A DNA stretch of 64,000 nucleotides. Source: Caenispirillum salinarum AK4 (GTDB lineage Bacteria; Pseudomonadota; Alphaproteobacteria; Rhodospirillales; Rhodospirillaceae). The stretch spans positions 62,001 through 126,000 of the forward strand of contig NZ_ANHY01000014.1 in NCBI RefSeq assembly GCF_000315795.1. Reading direction: 5' to 3'. A program made the translations under genes and the position numbers. Within the stretch, counting starts at the first letter, position 1. The number at the start of each line of letters is the position of its first letter. A model generated the notes under the pieces. The model saw only the letters and a list, made by a program, of their open reading frames with translations. It did no database searches and was not told the origin of the DNA. Positions 1-8,124 of the stretch are shown here, piece after piece.

Positions 1-1944
1 CTTCTCGCCGGCGATGGAGGCCGGCATGAGGAACACCTCGGTCTTGATGTCGCTTGGCGCCAACTCGCCGTCGCGCACCGGACAGCCCTGGTACCAGAAG
101 GCGGCCGTCTCCGTTTCGGCGAAGTCGCGCACCACCAGCCAATCCAGTTCCGCCAGCCCCCGCTGCACAAGGCGCGAATTGCTGCCGCCGATGGCCGGGT
201 TCTGGCCCAGCAGGAACATGCCCTTGATGACATTGTCACGGATCGCCAGCGTCATGGGCAGTTGCGAGTGGTCGCCGATGATCTTCGGCACCCAGTCGAA
301 GCCGTAGTCGTTGGCGGCGGTGGCCCGGTCGCCGTACCACGCCTTCAGCAGGCTTATCACGTACTTGGGCTCGTTGTGCCACCAGCCGGTGGGCGGGGTT
401 TCGCCCTTCAGGTAGTCGTCCAGGCTGCCGTGGGACTTGTTGACGTTGGGCTGTGCCAGGTATCCGGGCAGCATGTTGTAGAGCGTCGGGATGTCGGTGC
501 TGCCCTGGATGCTGGAATGCCCGCGCAGGGCCAGAATGCCGCCGCCCGGCCGCCCGACGTTGCCCAGCAGCGCCTGGATGATGGCGGCGGCGCGGATGAT
601 CTGCACGCCGGTGGAGTGGTGCGTCCAGCCGACGGCGTAGCAGAAGGCGCTCGTGCGCTCCCGGCCCGAGTTGCGCGCCAGCGTCTCGCAGATCTTCAGG
701 AAGGTTTCCTTGCGGCAGCCGGTGACGCGCTCCACCATCTCGGGCGTGTAGCGGGCATAGTGGCGGCGCATGATCTGGTAGACGCACTGCGGATGCCGCA
801 GCGTCGGGTCGCGGTGCGGCGGTTTCTCCGACATGCGCCCGGCGCAGGCGGTGAAATCCATTTCCGTCTGCGGGTGGTGTTCCGACCGGGGCGAGGGCAC
901 GGCCATGCCCTCGTACTGCCAGCTGTCGACAAAGTACGCCTTCATGTCCGGCTCGAAGCCCGAGAACACGCCGTCCAGGTCCTCCGGCCCCTGGAAGTCG
1001 TCCCGGATGATGGTGGACAGGTTGGTGTAGGCCAGCGCGTAGTCGCGGAACCAGGCGTCGTTCTCGAGCAGATAGCGGATGATCCCGCCCAGGAACGCGA
1101 TGTCGCTGCCCGCGCGCACCGGCGCATAGATGTCGGCCAGCGCGGAAGTGCGGGTGAAGCGCGGATCGGCATGGACCACGGCCGCGCCCTTGGCCTTCGC
1201 CTGCATGACGAAGCGGAAGGCGATCGGGTGGTTCTCGGCCATGTTCGAGCCCATGATCACCACGCAGTCGGACTTGGCGAGGTCCCACTGCGCCAGTGTC
1301 GCGGCGCCTCGGCCGTAGGAGGTACCCAAACTGGGCACCGAGCTGGAATGTCAGACGCGGGCCTGGTTCTCGATCCAGACCATGCCGAGGCCGCCACCGA
1401 ACAGCTTCTTGATGGCGTAGTTTTCCTCGTTGTCGAGCGTCGCGCCGCCCAACGACGCAAGGCCCAGCGTGTGGTTGACCGTCTCGCCGCCCGGCAGGGC
1501 CTCAACGAAGGTTTCGTCGCGGGTCTGCCTGGTGAGGTGGGCGATGCGGTCCATGGCCCAATCGAGCGGTTTTTCCTCCCAGCGGTCCGAGTACGGCGCC
1601 CGGTGCAGCACCTTGCTCAGCCGGTCCGGCGCGTTCATCCAGCCGATGGTGGCCGAGCCCTTGGGGCAGAGCGTGCCCTCGTTGATCGGGCTGCGCGGAT
1701 CGCCCTCCACGTGGATCGCGCGGCCGTCCCTGGCGTAGACCAGCTGCGCACAGCCCACCGCGCAGTAGGGGCAGATGCTGGTGCCGACACGGTCGGCATC
1801 CTCCAGCCGTGGGCGCAGGGTCTCGGACATGCGGCTGCGCGCGGCGTCGGTGCGGTGGTCGGCGCCGCGCATCTGGCGGGGAACGGACCATTGGTTCAGG
1901 AACTCCCCGACGCGGTTGAATGGGGTGCGGCGGTCGCGGCTCAT
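1..1944 (-). CDS. fdhA: Formate dehydrogenase alpha subunit, selenoprotein (partial, 3' end off window)
   Basis: This is the molybdopterin catalytic subunit that oxidises formate to CO2. The N-terminal part has the 4Fe-4S motif C58-x2-C61-x3-C65 with C93 (CPKG). The frame meets a TGA at 1351-1353 (codon 198), and the same frame continues straight after it as HSSSVPSLGTSYGRGAATLA with normal FDH sequence to the window edge. ENQARV-U-HSSSVP is the selenocysteine context of the FdnG/FdoG family, so the TGA is read as Sec rather than as a stop. A SECIS hairpin follows it. The ATG at 1944 overlaps the stop of the small upstream ORF as ATGA, which implies translational coupling. Unlike E. coli FdnG, the N-terminus shows no twin-arginine signal followed by a hydrophobic stretch, so export cannot be predicted from this ORF. 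selA, selB, selC and selD lie directly alongside. Confidence 0.95.
1310..1353 (-). ncRNA. bacterial SECIS element in fdhA mRNA
   Basis: Immediately 3' of the UGA codon (1351-1353), the mRNA can form a hairpin at 1321-1339. Arm GGUGCCC pairs with GGGUACC (7 pairs including one G-U) around a 5-nt loop AGUUU. The loop lies about 18 nt after the UGA, the spacing of the E. coli fdhF SECIS (17 nt). It should be bound by the C-terminal domain of SelB to deliver Sec-tRNA. The match is by structure and position; the loop sequence differs from E. coli, as expected for a co-evolved SelB. Confidence 0.8.
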
Positions 1945-2183
1945 GCGGGGGCCTCCTGCTCGTGGGGCTGGGGGGATACGTCATGGGCGAGGGCGGCGGT
2001 TACGCCCGGCGCGTTCGACCAGGCGACATGCACTTCGCGGCCATCGCGGAACAGGGGCGGCAGGTCCTGGGGCTCGACGTTGGCGTCCGGGGCCAGCATG
2101 AAGTGCCACGCCCGGTCGGCGCGGTCGACCAGGCGGAAGCGGCTTTCCTGAGCCATGATGATGACGCCGATGACGCTGTCCAT
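1941..2183 (-). CDS. Small conserved-looking protein coupled to fdhA
   Basis: This is an 80-codon ORF whose TGA overlaps the fdhA ATG by ATGA, so the two are very probably cotranslated. Its family is not recognised. The protein is soluble-looking, with an acidic/basic N-terminal half (RFRLVDRADRAWHF) and a VAWSN segment, and has no signal peptide, metal-binding cysteines or membrane segment. The start is uncertain: ATG 2181-2183 gives 80 aa and ATG 2154-2156 gives 71 aa. Neither has a strong Shine-Dalgarno sequence. Position suggests an accessory or small subunit for the formate dehydrogenase. That is inference only. Confidence 0.55.
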   Translation of the reverse strand: MDSVIGVIIMAQESRFRLVDRADRAWHFMLAPDANVEPQDLPPLFRDGREVHVAWSNAPGVTAALAHDVSPQPHEQEAPA

Positions 2184-2233
2184 GATCCAGCAACGCACCG
2201 CTTCGGTCGGGGATGCCGGAAAGTGATGGACCC

Positions 2234-2269
2234 GAAGCGGCGGCGCGCCCGTTCTACAGGAGCCGCTTC
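2234..2269 (+). promoter_or_regulatory. Hairpin in the selA leader (possible SelB-binding autoregulatory element)
   Basis: GAAGCGGC (2234-2241) and GCCGCTTC (2262-2269) form a perfect 8-bp inverted repeat with a 20-nt loop, 20 nt before the selA ATG. In E. coli a SECIS-like element in the selAB leader binds SelB and represses the operon. This hairpin is in the right place for such a role, but its loop does not obviously resemble the fdhA SECIS loop. The function is speculative. Confidence 0.35.
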
Positions 2270-2289
2270 CAGGACCGGGCCGGGCCGCC

Positions 2290-3657
2290 ATGCCGAAGGA
2301 CAACCACGCGCTCCTGCGACACCTGCCGTCGGTCAACCGGCTGCTGGTGCTGGCCGAGGGTGAGGGGCTCATCGCCCGCCATGGCCGTCCGGCCACGGTC
2401 CGCGCCGCGCGGGCAGAACTGGACGGCCTGCGCCGGGCGCTTGTCGACGGCGCCTGTGATCCGCCCGACGACGCCGCCTTGATGGACGCCGTCGCCCGGA
2501 GGCTTGCGGCGGAGGCGCGCCGCGCGCTGCAGCCGGTCATCAACGCCACCGGGATCATTGTCCACACCAATCTCGGCCGGGCCCCGCTTCCGCCCGAGGC
2601 CGTGGCGGCGGTTGGGGGGGTGGCGGCCGGATACTCCAACCTGGAGTTCGACCTGGAGAGCGGGCGCCGCGGGTCCCGCTATGACGGCATCCTTGACACG
2701 ATCCGCACCCTGACGGGGGCGGAGGCCGCGCTGGTGGTCAACAACAACGCCGCCGCCGTCCTGCTGGCGCTGTCGGCGCTCGCGGCGGGCGGCGAGGCCG
2801 TGGTGTCGCGGGGCGAACTGGTGGAGATCGGCGGCTCGTTCCGCATTCCCGATATCATCCAGCAGGGTGGCGCGCGGCTGGTGGAGGTCGGCACCACCAA
2901 CCGGACGCGCGTAGCCGACTACACGAACGCGCTCGGCCCTGAGACGCGGCTGATCCTGAAGGTCCACCAGAGCAACTACCGCATCGTCGGCTTCACCGAG
3001 GCGCCCGTGCTGGCGGACCTGGTGAAGCTCGGGCGCGGGCATGGCGTGCCGGTGATGGAGGATCTGGGCAGCGGCACGCTCATGGACCTCGGCCCCTTCG
3101 GCATTCCGGATGAGCCGACGGTCGCGAGCAGCATCGCCGCCGGCGTCGACGTGGTGACCTTCAGCGGCGACAAGCTTCTGGGCGGGCCGCAGGCCGGCCT
3201 GGCCGTCGGCCGCCGGGACCTCATCGACCGCATGAGGCGGCATCCCCTGCTGCGCGCGCTGCGCCCCGACAAGATGACGCTGGCCGCCCTCGGCGCCGTC
3301 CTTCGGCTGTACGAGGACGGCGCCCATCCACCCGTCGCGCGCATGATGGCCGAGCCTCTGGACGCGGTGGCGCAACGGGCGCGGCGCCTGTGCGGCATGC
3401 TTCCAGCCGGTGCGGGGGCCGATGTGGTGGACAGCGAGGCCTACGTGGGCGGCGGGGCGCTGCCGGACCGGGCGCTGCCGTCCAGCGCGGTGCGGCTGGC
3501 GGTGGCGGACGCTGAGGCCGTCGCGCGGACTCTGCGGCGCGCTTCCCCTCCGGTGGTGGCGCGGGTGCGCGACGGCGCGGCATGGCTGGACGCACGTACC
3601 CTGGCCGACGCCGACCTGCCGGCCGTCGCGGCGGCGGTGGCGGAGGCGTTGTCGTGA
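2290..3657 (+). CDS. selA: L-seryl-tRNA(Sec) selenium transferase SelA
   Basis: This PLP enzyme converts Ser-tRNA(Sec) to Sec-tRNA(Sec) using selenophosphate. The protein has 455 aa, close to the E. coli length. The N-terminus (LLRHLPSVNRLL) aligns with the SelA start, followed by the fold-type I PLP domain. The PLP lysine is K295 in FSGDKLLGGPQAG, the same number as in E. coli. INATGIIVHTNLGRAPL and VVNNNAAAVLLAL are family signatures. It is followed by selB with a GTGA overlap, so selA-selB form one operon, with tRNA-Sec at its 3' end. Confidence 0.97.
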   Translation: MPKDNHALLRHLPSVNRLLVLAEGEGLIARHGRPATVRAARAELDGLRRALVDGACDPPDDAALMDAVARRLAAEARRALQPVINATGIIVHTNLGRAPLPPEAVAAVGGVAAGYSNLEFDLESGRRGSRYDGILDTIRTLTGAEAALVVNNNAAAVLLALSALAAGGEAVVSRGELVEIGGSFRIPDIIQQGGARLVEVGTTNRTRVADYTNALGPETRLILKVHQSNYRIVGFTEAPVLADLVKLGRGHGVPVMEDLGSGTLMDLGPFGIPDEPTVASSIAAGVDVVTFSGDKLLGGPQAGLAVGRRDLIDRMRRHPLLRALRPDKMTLAALGAVLRLYEDGAHPPVARMMAEPLDAVAQRARRLCGMLPAGAGADVVDSEAYVGGGALPDRALPSSAVRLAVADAEAVARTLRRASPPVVARVRDGAAWLDARTLADADLPAVAAAVAEALS

Positions 3658-5555
3658 CGCGCGTCCTTCTCGGCGTCATGGGGCACGTCGATCACGGCAA
3701 GACCTCGCTTGTGGGCGCCCTGACCGGCATGACGACCGATCGGCTGGAGGAGGAGATTCGGCGCGGCCTTTCCATCACGCTTGGTTTCGCGCACGTCCGG
3801 CGCGGCGGCATCATGCTCTCCTTCGTGGACATGCCGGGGCATGAGCGCTTCGTGCGGACCATGATCGCGGGTGCCGGCGGTCTGGACGCGGGGCTTCTGT
3901 GCGTCGCGGCCGATGAAGGCGTCATGCCCCAGACGATCGAACACGCCGACATCGCGGCGCTTCTGGGGCTCCGGCGGGCCGTCGTCGCCGTCACCCGAGC
4001 GGACAAGGCGCCGGACCGGGTTCCGGCCGTGGAGCAAGCGTCACGAAACCTGCTGGCGGAGCGCGGCATCGCCTGCGCCGCCGCCGTGGCGACAGAGGCC
4101 CCGACGGGGCGGGGCGTGGAGGCGCTGGCCGATGCCCTGGCCGCCCTGGCCACGGAGGACGACGACGAGGACCGGGGCTGGTGCGCGCTTCCGCTCGACC
4201 GGGTCTTCACGGTGCGCGGCCATGGCATCGTCGGCACCGGCACCCTGCGTCACGGTCCCCTGAGTGTCGGCGACGATCTTGTCGCGCTGCCGGGCGAGGG
4301 CGCGTTGAGCGTGCGCCGCCTTCAGGTGCATGGCGAAGCGGTCGACCGCGCGACGGCCGGCAGCCGTGTCGCGGTCAACCTGCGGGGAGACGGGTGCGAC
4401 ACGCTGATGCGGGGCATGACGCTGGCGACGCCCGGCATCCTGCGGCCGTCGGCATGGCTGGACGTGATGGTGAGCCTTCTGCCCGCCGCGCCCCGCGGCG
4501 TGGATGGGGGGCGGCCGTTTCGGCTCTTGTGCGGCACGGCGGAGGCGGACGCCCGGCTCCGGCTGCTGGATCGCGCGGCGCTGCGTCCGGGCGAGGCGGC
4601 GGTGGCGCAGGTAAAGACGGACCCGGCGGTGGCGCTGGCGGGCGGCGATCGTTTCGTGCTCCGCGAGGCGTCTCCGCCGCGCACCATCGGGGGCGGCGTG
4701 GTGCTGGACCCGCTGAGCCGGCGCCGGCGGAAGCGGCCGGAGACGGTGGCTCGGCTGGAGGCCTTGGGGGACGGGGATCGCCTCGCGGCCGTGCTGACGG
4801 CCGAGGGCGTGAACGGTTGTGCGCGCCGGGACCTCCCGGCTCTCGCGGCGCTTGGACCGGCGCGCGTGACCGAGCGGTTGGCGGCCATCGATGCGGTGTC
4901 GCTGGGTGAAATTGTGCTTTCGGCCGAGGGCGGCGCGCGGGTGCGGTGCGAGGTGTTGAAGGCTCTTGAGGCCTTCCTCCGCCGCAATCCTACCGAGGCC
5001 GGGGTGACGGCCGAGCGGTTGCGAACGCTGTTGCCGGAGGTGCCTTGGGCCGTCGTCGGCGGCACCGTGGCCGCACTGGCGGCCGACGGCCGGGTCGAGA
5101 GCCAGGGCGGTTTGATCCGGCGCAGGGACCTGAACCCTGCGGACTTTCTTCAGGCGCAGGAGCGTGCGCTGGTCCGGCAGATGGAACGGGCGGTGCTCGA
5201 CGGCGGGCTGGCGCCGCCGGACGTGGCGGAGCTTGTGGCGCGGCGGCGGACCCGGCAGCAGGCGTTGCGGTTTCTGGTGCGGACCGGAGTCCTGGTGCGC
5301 ACGGTGGACCGCGTCCAGAAGCGGGAGATCATCTTTCACGTCTCCGCGGTCAGCCGTGCGGCCGAATGCCTGGCGGCCGGGTTCGGCGACAGGCCATTCA
5401 CGGCGGGAGAGGCGGGCAGGGCGCTGGGCACGACCCGGAAGTTCACGATCCCGCTTCTGGAACATCTGGATAGACAGGGCGTTACGTCCAGGCGCGACAA
5501 CACCCGGCGCATCATCCGCGCTGCGGTCAAGGAGCCGGCGCGGTCGGGGAGGTGA
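3654..5555 (+). CDS. selB: Selenocysteine-specific elongation factor SelB
   Basis: This GTPase carries Sec-tRNA(Sec) to UGA codons marked by a SECIS element. The protein has 633 aa from a GTG start (3654) that overlaps the selA TGA, with GGAGG at 3642-3646 as the ribosome binding site. The G1 motif GHVDHGKT (10-17), G3 DMPGHE (59-64) and G4-like TRAD (114-117) are present. The C-terminal third carries the winged-helix repeats that bind the SECIS hairpin (for example VAELVARRRTRQQALRFLVRTG). The TGA stop (5553-5555) lies inside the 5' acceptor strand of the tRNA-Sec gene. Confidence 0.97.
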   Translation: MTRVLLGVMGHVDHGKTSLVGALTGMTTDRLEEEIRRGLSITLGFAHVRRGGIMLSFVDMPGHERFVRTMIAGAGGLDAGLLCVAADEGVMPQTIEHADIAALLGLRRAVVAVTRADKAPDRVPAVEQASRNLLAERGIACAAAVATEAPTGRGVEALADALAALATEDDDEDRGWCALPLDRVFTVRGHGIVGTGTLRHGPLSVGDDLVALPGEGALSVRRLQVHGEAVDRATAGSRVAVNLRGDGCDTLMRGMTLATPGILRPSAWLDVMVSLLPAAPRGVDGGRPFRLLCGTAEADARLRLLDRAALRPGEAAVAQVKTDPAVALAGGDRFVLREASPPRTIGGGVVLDPLSRRRRKRPETVARLEALGDGDRLAAVLTAEGVNGCARRDLPALAALGPARVTERLAAIDAVSLGEIVLSAEGGARVRCEVLKALEAFLRRNPTEAGVTAERLRTLLPEVPWAVVGGTVAALAADGRVESQGGLIRRRDLNPADFLQAQERALVRQMERAVLDGGLAPPDVAELVARRRTRQQALRFLVRTGVLVRTVDRVQKREIIFHVSAVSRAAECLAAGFGDRPFTAGEAGRALGTTRKFTIPLLEHLDRQGVTSRRDNTRRIIRAAVKEPARSGR

Positions 5556-7860
5556 ACGGGGTCTGGTGGCCCCCCTGGTCTTCAAAACCAGCGGCTCGTC
5601 GAAGAGGCGAGCGGTGGGTTCGATTCCCATCCGCCTCCGCCATCCCCTCCCGCAGCGTCACGCGGGGAGCAGCCCCCGCGCGCGGCGCCACGACGCCAAC
5701 CTCCGCTGCGTCGTGCCCCAACTCCCGCAGGCGCGCCACCACGGCCGCCGCCTCATCCGCCGGCACGCCCGCCAGCAATCCGCCAGCTGTCTGCGGGTCA
5801 AGCAGCAGCATGTGGCGGGGATCGGCGGGATCGAACCCAGCCGCCCTCACGGCGAATCGCGCGTTGGCCGGATGCAGCGTGCTCACCCGGCCGGCCGCCA
5901 GGCATTCAAGGGCGCCCGGGAGGGCTGGAACGGCCGCCCGATCGATGATCGCGTCGACACCTGACGCTTCCAGCATTTCCGTGAGGTGGCCGAGCAGCCC
6001 GAAGCCGGTGACGTCGGTGCATCCGGCGGCGCCTGCCTCCCGCAGGACCGTCGCCGCCGCCCCGCTCTGCCGCTGCATGACATCGGTGGCAGCGGCGAGC
6101 CAGCGCGCCTTCGCCGCGCCGTGCATGGCCGCCGCAAACAGGGTGCCCGTGCCGAGCGGCTTGGTAAGCACGAGGCGATCGCCGACGCGCAGGCCGTCCT
6201 TTCCCGACGTGGAGCCGGCCGGCATTGCGCCCGTGACCGTCAGGCCGATGGTCAGGCTGTCGGTCTCGAAGGTGTGGCCGCCGGACAAGGCGCAGCCGCT
6301 TTCGCCCAGCACATCGCGCAGTCCCGCGAGCACCTGCGTCAAATCGGCTTCGACCACCGGATCGGCACCCGCCGGAAGCCCCACGACGGCCAGAGCCGTC
6401 AGGGCGCGCGCGCCGACGGCATGAAGGTCTCCCAGCGCGTGCGCCGCCGTGATGCGTCCAGCCACCCAGGGGTCGCTGACGGGTGCGCGGAACTGGTCCA
6501 CCGACTGGACCAGCCGTTCGCCCGGCGCGGGGGAGGGCAGGGGCGCGGCATCCGCCGGGATATCGGGCAGGCCCACCGTCCTCAGCGCGCGCCTCAGGAC
6601 GTCCGCCCCAAGCTTGCCGCCGCACCCGGCGCACCGCATGGCGGTCGGCTCGGCGGGCGTTCCCGTCATCGCCGGAAGGTGCTGGTACTGTTTCATCCAG
6701 CGGCGGTCGATGGCGTCCTTCAGGCGCCACAGCCACCGGCCCTCAAGCGCCCACCGTCCGCGCGAGGCGATGGCCCGGCCGTCGGAGGTGCCGATCAGCG
6801 CGAGCATCCGCCGCTGAGGACGGAAGGGCTTCGGCTCCAGCCCCTGCAGGACACGCCGCAGGTTCCGCTCCAGCGGCGGACCCTGGCGGACGGCGACGAC
6901 CCCGGCCTTCGGGCGCGGATGGTCGATCATCGTGGCCACGTCGCCGGCGGCGAAAACGAGGTCGTCGTTGAGGGCCCGCAGGCAATCGTCGACGGCAATG
7001 AAGCCCTCGTCCGTCAGTGCGAGCCCCGTCTGCGGCAGCCAGTCCGCCGCGCCCGCCTGCGTCGCCCACAGCAGCCCGTCGCAGGAGAACCGCCGGCCGT
7101 CCCCGCTGACGACCGCGCCGGCGTCGACCTGCACGACGTCCACATGCTCGTGCGCGGCGATCCCCCTACGGCTCAGCGCGCGGCGCAGATACCCGGCGGC
7201 GCGGCGTCCGTGACCCGCCAGCAGGGGGCCGCGCGTCAGCAGTCTCACCTCGGGCGCATGGTTCGGCGGACGCATGGTGCGAAGGCGGCGCTCCGCAGCC
7301 AGGGCCACCTCGGCCCCCGCCGCACCGCCCCCCACGATGAGCAGCCGGAACGGCCGGTCCAACCGTGCCGCATGGTTCAGAACGCCGTCCCACCGCTTTT
7401 CCAGGCGCGCGATCGGCTTGAGGCAGACCGCGTGTTCGGCGGCACCGGGTACGCTTACGCGCGGGGTCGAGCCGATGTCCAGCGACAGGACGTCGTAATG
7501 CAGCGGGAGGCGCCCCGGGAGCAGAACCTCTCGCCGCTTGCGGTCCATGCCAACGGCTTCCCCATGGATGAGCCGGGCCCCGGCGAACCGGCACAGGCGG
7601 TCGAGATCGAGGTGCATTTCATCGTGGGTATAGAGGCCGGCGATCCGGCCGGGCAGCATCCCGCTATAGGGCGTTTCCACGTCCCGCGCGACCAGCGTCA
7701 CCCGCACGCCGGGCTCGGGCTTCATTCCCATCCGCTTCAGGACGTGAACGTGCGCGTGCCCGCCCCCGAGCAGTATCAGGTCCTTGTGTATCAGGCCGCT
7801 CCTCCCGTCGCGTCGCGCCGCCCGCCCGGCTGCTGCGTCGTCAATGGGAGGAACGGTCAA
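5527..7860 (-). CDS. selD: FAD-dependent pyridine nucleotide-disulfide oxidoreductase / selenide water dikinase fusion
   Basis: This 777-aa two-domain protein has an NDH-2-like FAD domain at residues 1-400: a dinucleotide-binding GGGHAHV near the N-terminus, a second nucleotide site LLIVGGGAAGAEVA, and FAAGDVATM. SelD occupies 405-738 and makes selenophosphate from selenide and ATP. The SelD active site is C410-AGC413-GGK416, with Cys rather than Sec. Fusions of this type are known in proteobacteria. The FAD domain may supply reduced selenium, but its role is not established. The start is TTG (7858-7860), overlapping the upstream ORF's TGA. Residues 740-777 are read from the antisense of tRNA-Sec (ADGNRTHRS and onward), so the natural protein core ends near 738 and the tail is dictated by the tRNA sequence. 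Confidence 0.93.
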   Translation of the reverse strand: MTVPPIDDAAAGRAARRDGRSGLIHKDLILLGGGHAHVHVLKRMGMKPEPGVRVTLVARDVETPYSGMLPGRIAGLYTHDEMHLDLDRLCRFAGARLIHGEAVGMDRKRREVLLPGRLPLHYDVLSLDIGSTPRVSVPGAAEHAVCLKPIARLEKRWDGVLNHAARLDRPFRLLIVGGGAAGAEVALAAERRLRTMRPPNHAPEVRLLTRGPLLAGHGRRAAGYLRRALSRRGIAAHEHVDVVQVDAGAVVSGDGRRFSCDGLLWATQAGAADWLPQTGLALTDEGFIAVDDCLRALNDDLVFAAGDVATMIDHPRPKAGVVAVRQGPPLERNLRRVLQGLEPKPFRPQRRMLALIGTSDGRAIASRGRWALEGRWLWRLKDAIDRRWMKQYQHLPAMTGTPAEPTAMRCAGCGGKLGADVLRRALRTVGLPDIPADAAPLPSPAPGERLVQSVDQFRAPVSDPWVAGRITAAHALGDLHAVGARALTALAVVGLPAGADPVVEADLTQVLAGLRDVLGESGCALSGGHTFETDSLTIGLTVTGAMPAGSTSGKDGLRVGDRLVLTKPLGTGTLFAAAMHGAAKARWLAAATDVMQRQSGAAATVLREAGAAGCTDVTGFGLLGHLTEMLEASGVDAIIDRAAVPALPGALECLAAGRVSTLHPANARFAVRAAGFDPADPRHMLLLDPQTAGGLLAGVPADEAAAVVARLRELGHDAAEVGVVAPRAGAAPRVTLREGMAEADGNRTHRSPLRRAAGFEDQGGHQTPFTSPTAPAP
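5548..5642 (+). tRNA. selC: tRNA-Sec, anticodon TCA
   Basis: This 95-nt tRNA gene has an encoded CCA (5640-5642). The acceptor strands are GGAGGTGA and CCGCCTCC (8 positions with one G-T wobble; the innermost pair is A/C). The D stem is the 6-bp GGGGTC/GGCCCC with loop TGGT, a tRNA-Sec hallmark. The anticodon arm is CTGGT-CTTCAAA-ACCAG with anticodon TCA, the long variable arm has the stem GCTCG/CGAGC, and the T arm is GTGGG-TTCGATT-CCCAT. The first 8 nt overlap the 3' end of selB, and the whole gene is antisense to the selD reading frame. Expression is probably from the selAB transcript followed by processing. Confidence 0.97.
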
Positions 7861-8072
7861 GGTCCACAGGCGGTGGCAATCCGCGCCGCCGCCGCCGTGG
7901 CCGCGGCGTCTTGCCCCGGCAGCGCCACCACCCGCACGCCAGCGGTCCCCATGAACTTCCGTCCGGTGTCGGCGTAAGCCCGCTTCATCTGCGAGGACTG
8001 CCAGCGTTCTGCCGTGATCGCGGCAGACGCCCTGGTTTCCGTCTTCGACGATGTCCGGTCGGCACTGGCCAT
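7857..8072 (-). CDS. Hypothetical small ORF upstream of selD
   Basis: This 71-codon ORF starts at ATG 8070-8072 and its TGA overlaps the TTG start of selD, which is the main argument that it is real. The family is not recognised. The sequence is basic and alanine-rich with no signal peptide or motif (contains FMGTAGVRVVALPGQD). No good ribosome binding site precedes it. If it is spurious, 7861-8124 is a non-coding gap between selD and the histidine kinase. Confidence 0.3.
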   Translation of the reverse strand: MASADRTSSKTETRASAAITAERWQSSQMKRAYADTGRKFMGTAGVRVVALPGQDAAATAAAARIATACGP

Positions 8073-8124
8073 TTCGCAGCGGGTGAGGCTGGCGGGGCCG
8101 GCGCCTCGGTCAATCAAGACACGC

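Noticed and set aside
1351-1353. In-frame TGA in fdhA, which could suggest a pseudogene
   Set aside because: The frame continues with normal FDH sequence, the local context ENQARV-U-HSSS is the known Sec site, a SECIS hairpin follows, and a complete sel machinery is adjacent.
262-2151. Long plus-strand open frame opposite fdhA
   Set aside because: It is a composition shadow of the GC-rich fdhA gene: no family match, no ribosome binding site, and it runs across fdhA and the small coupled ORF.
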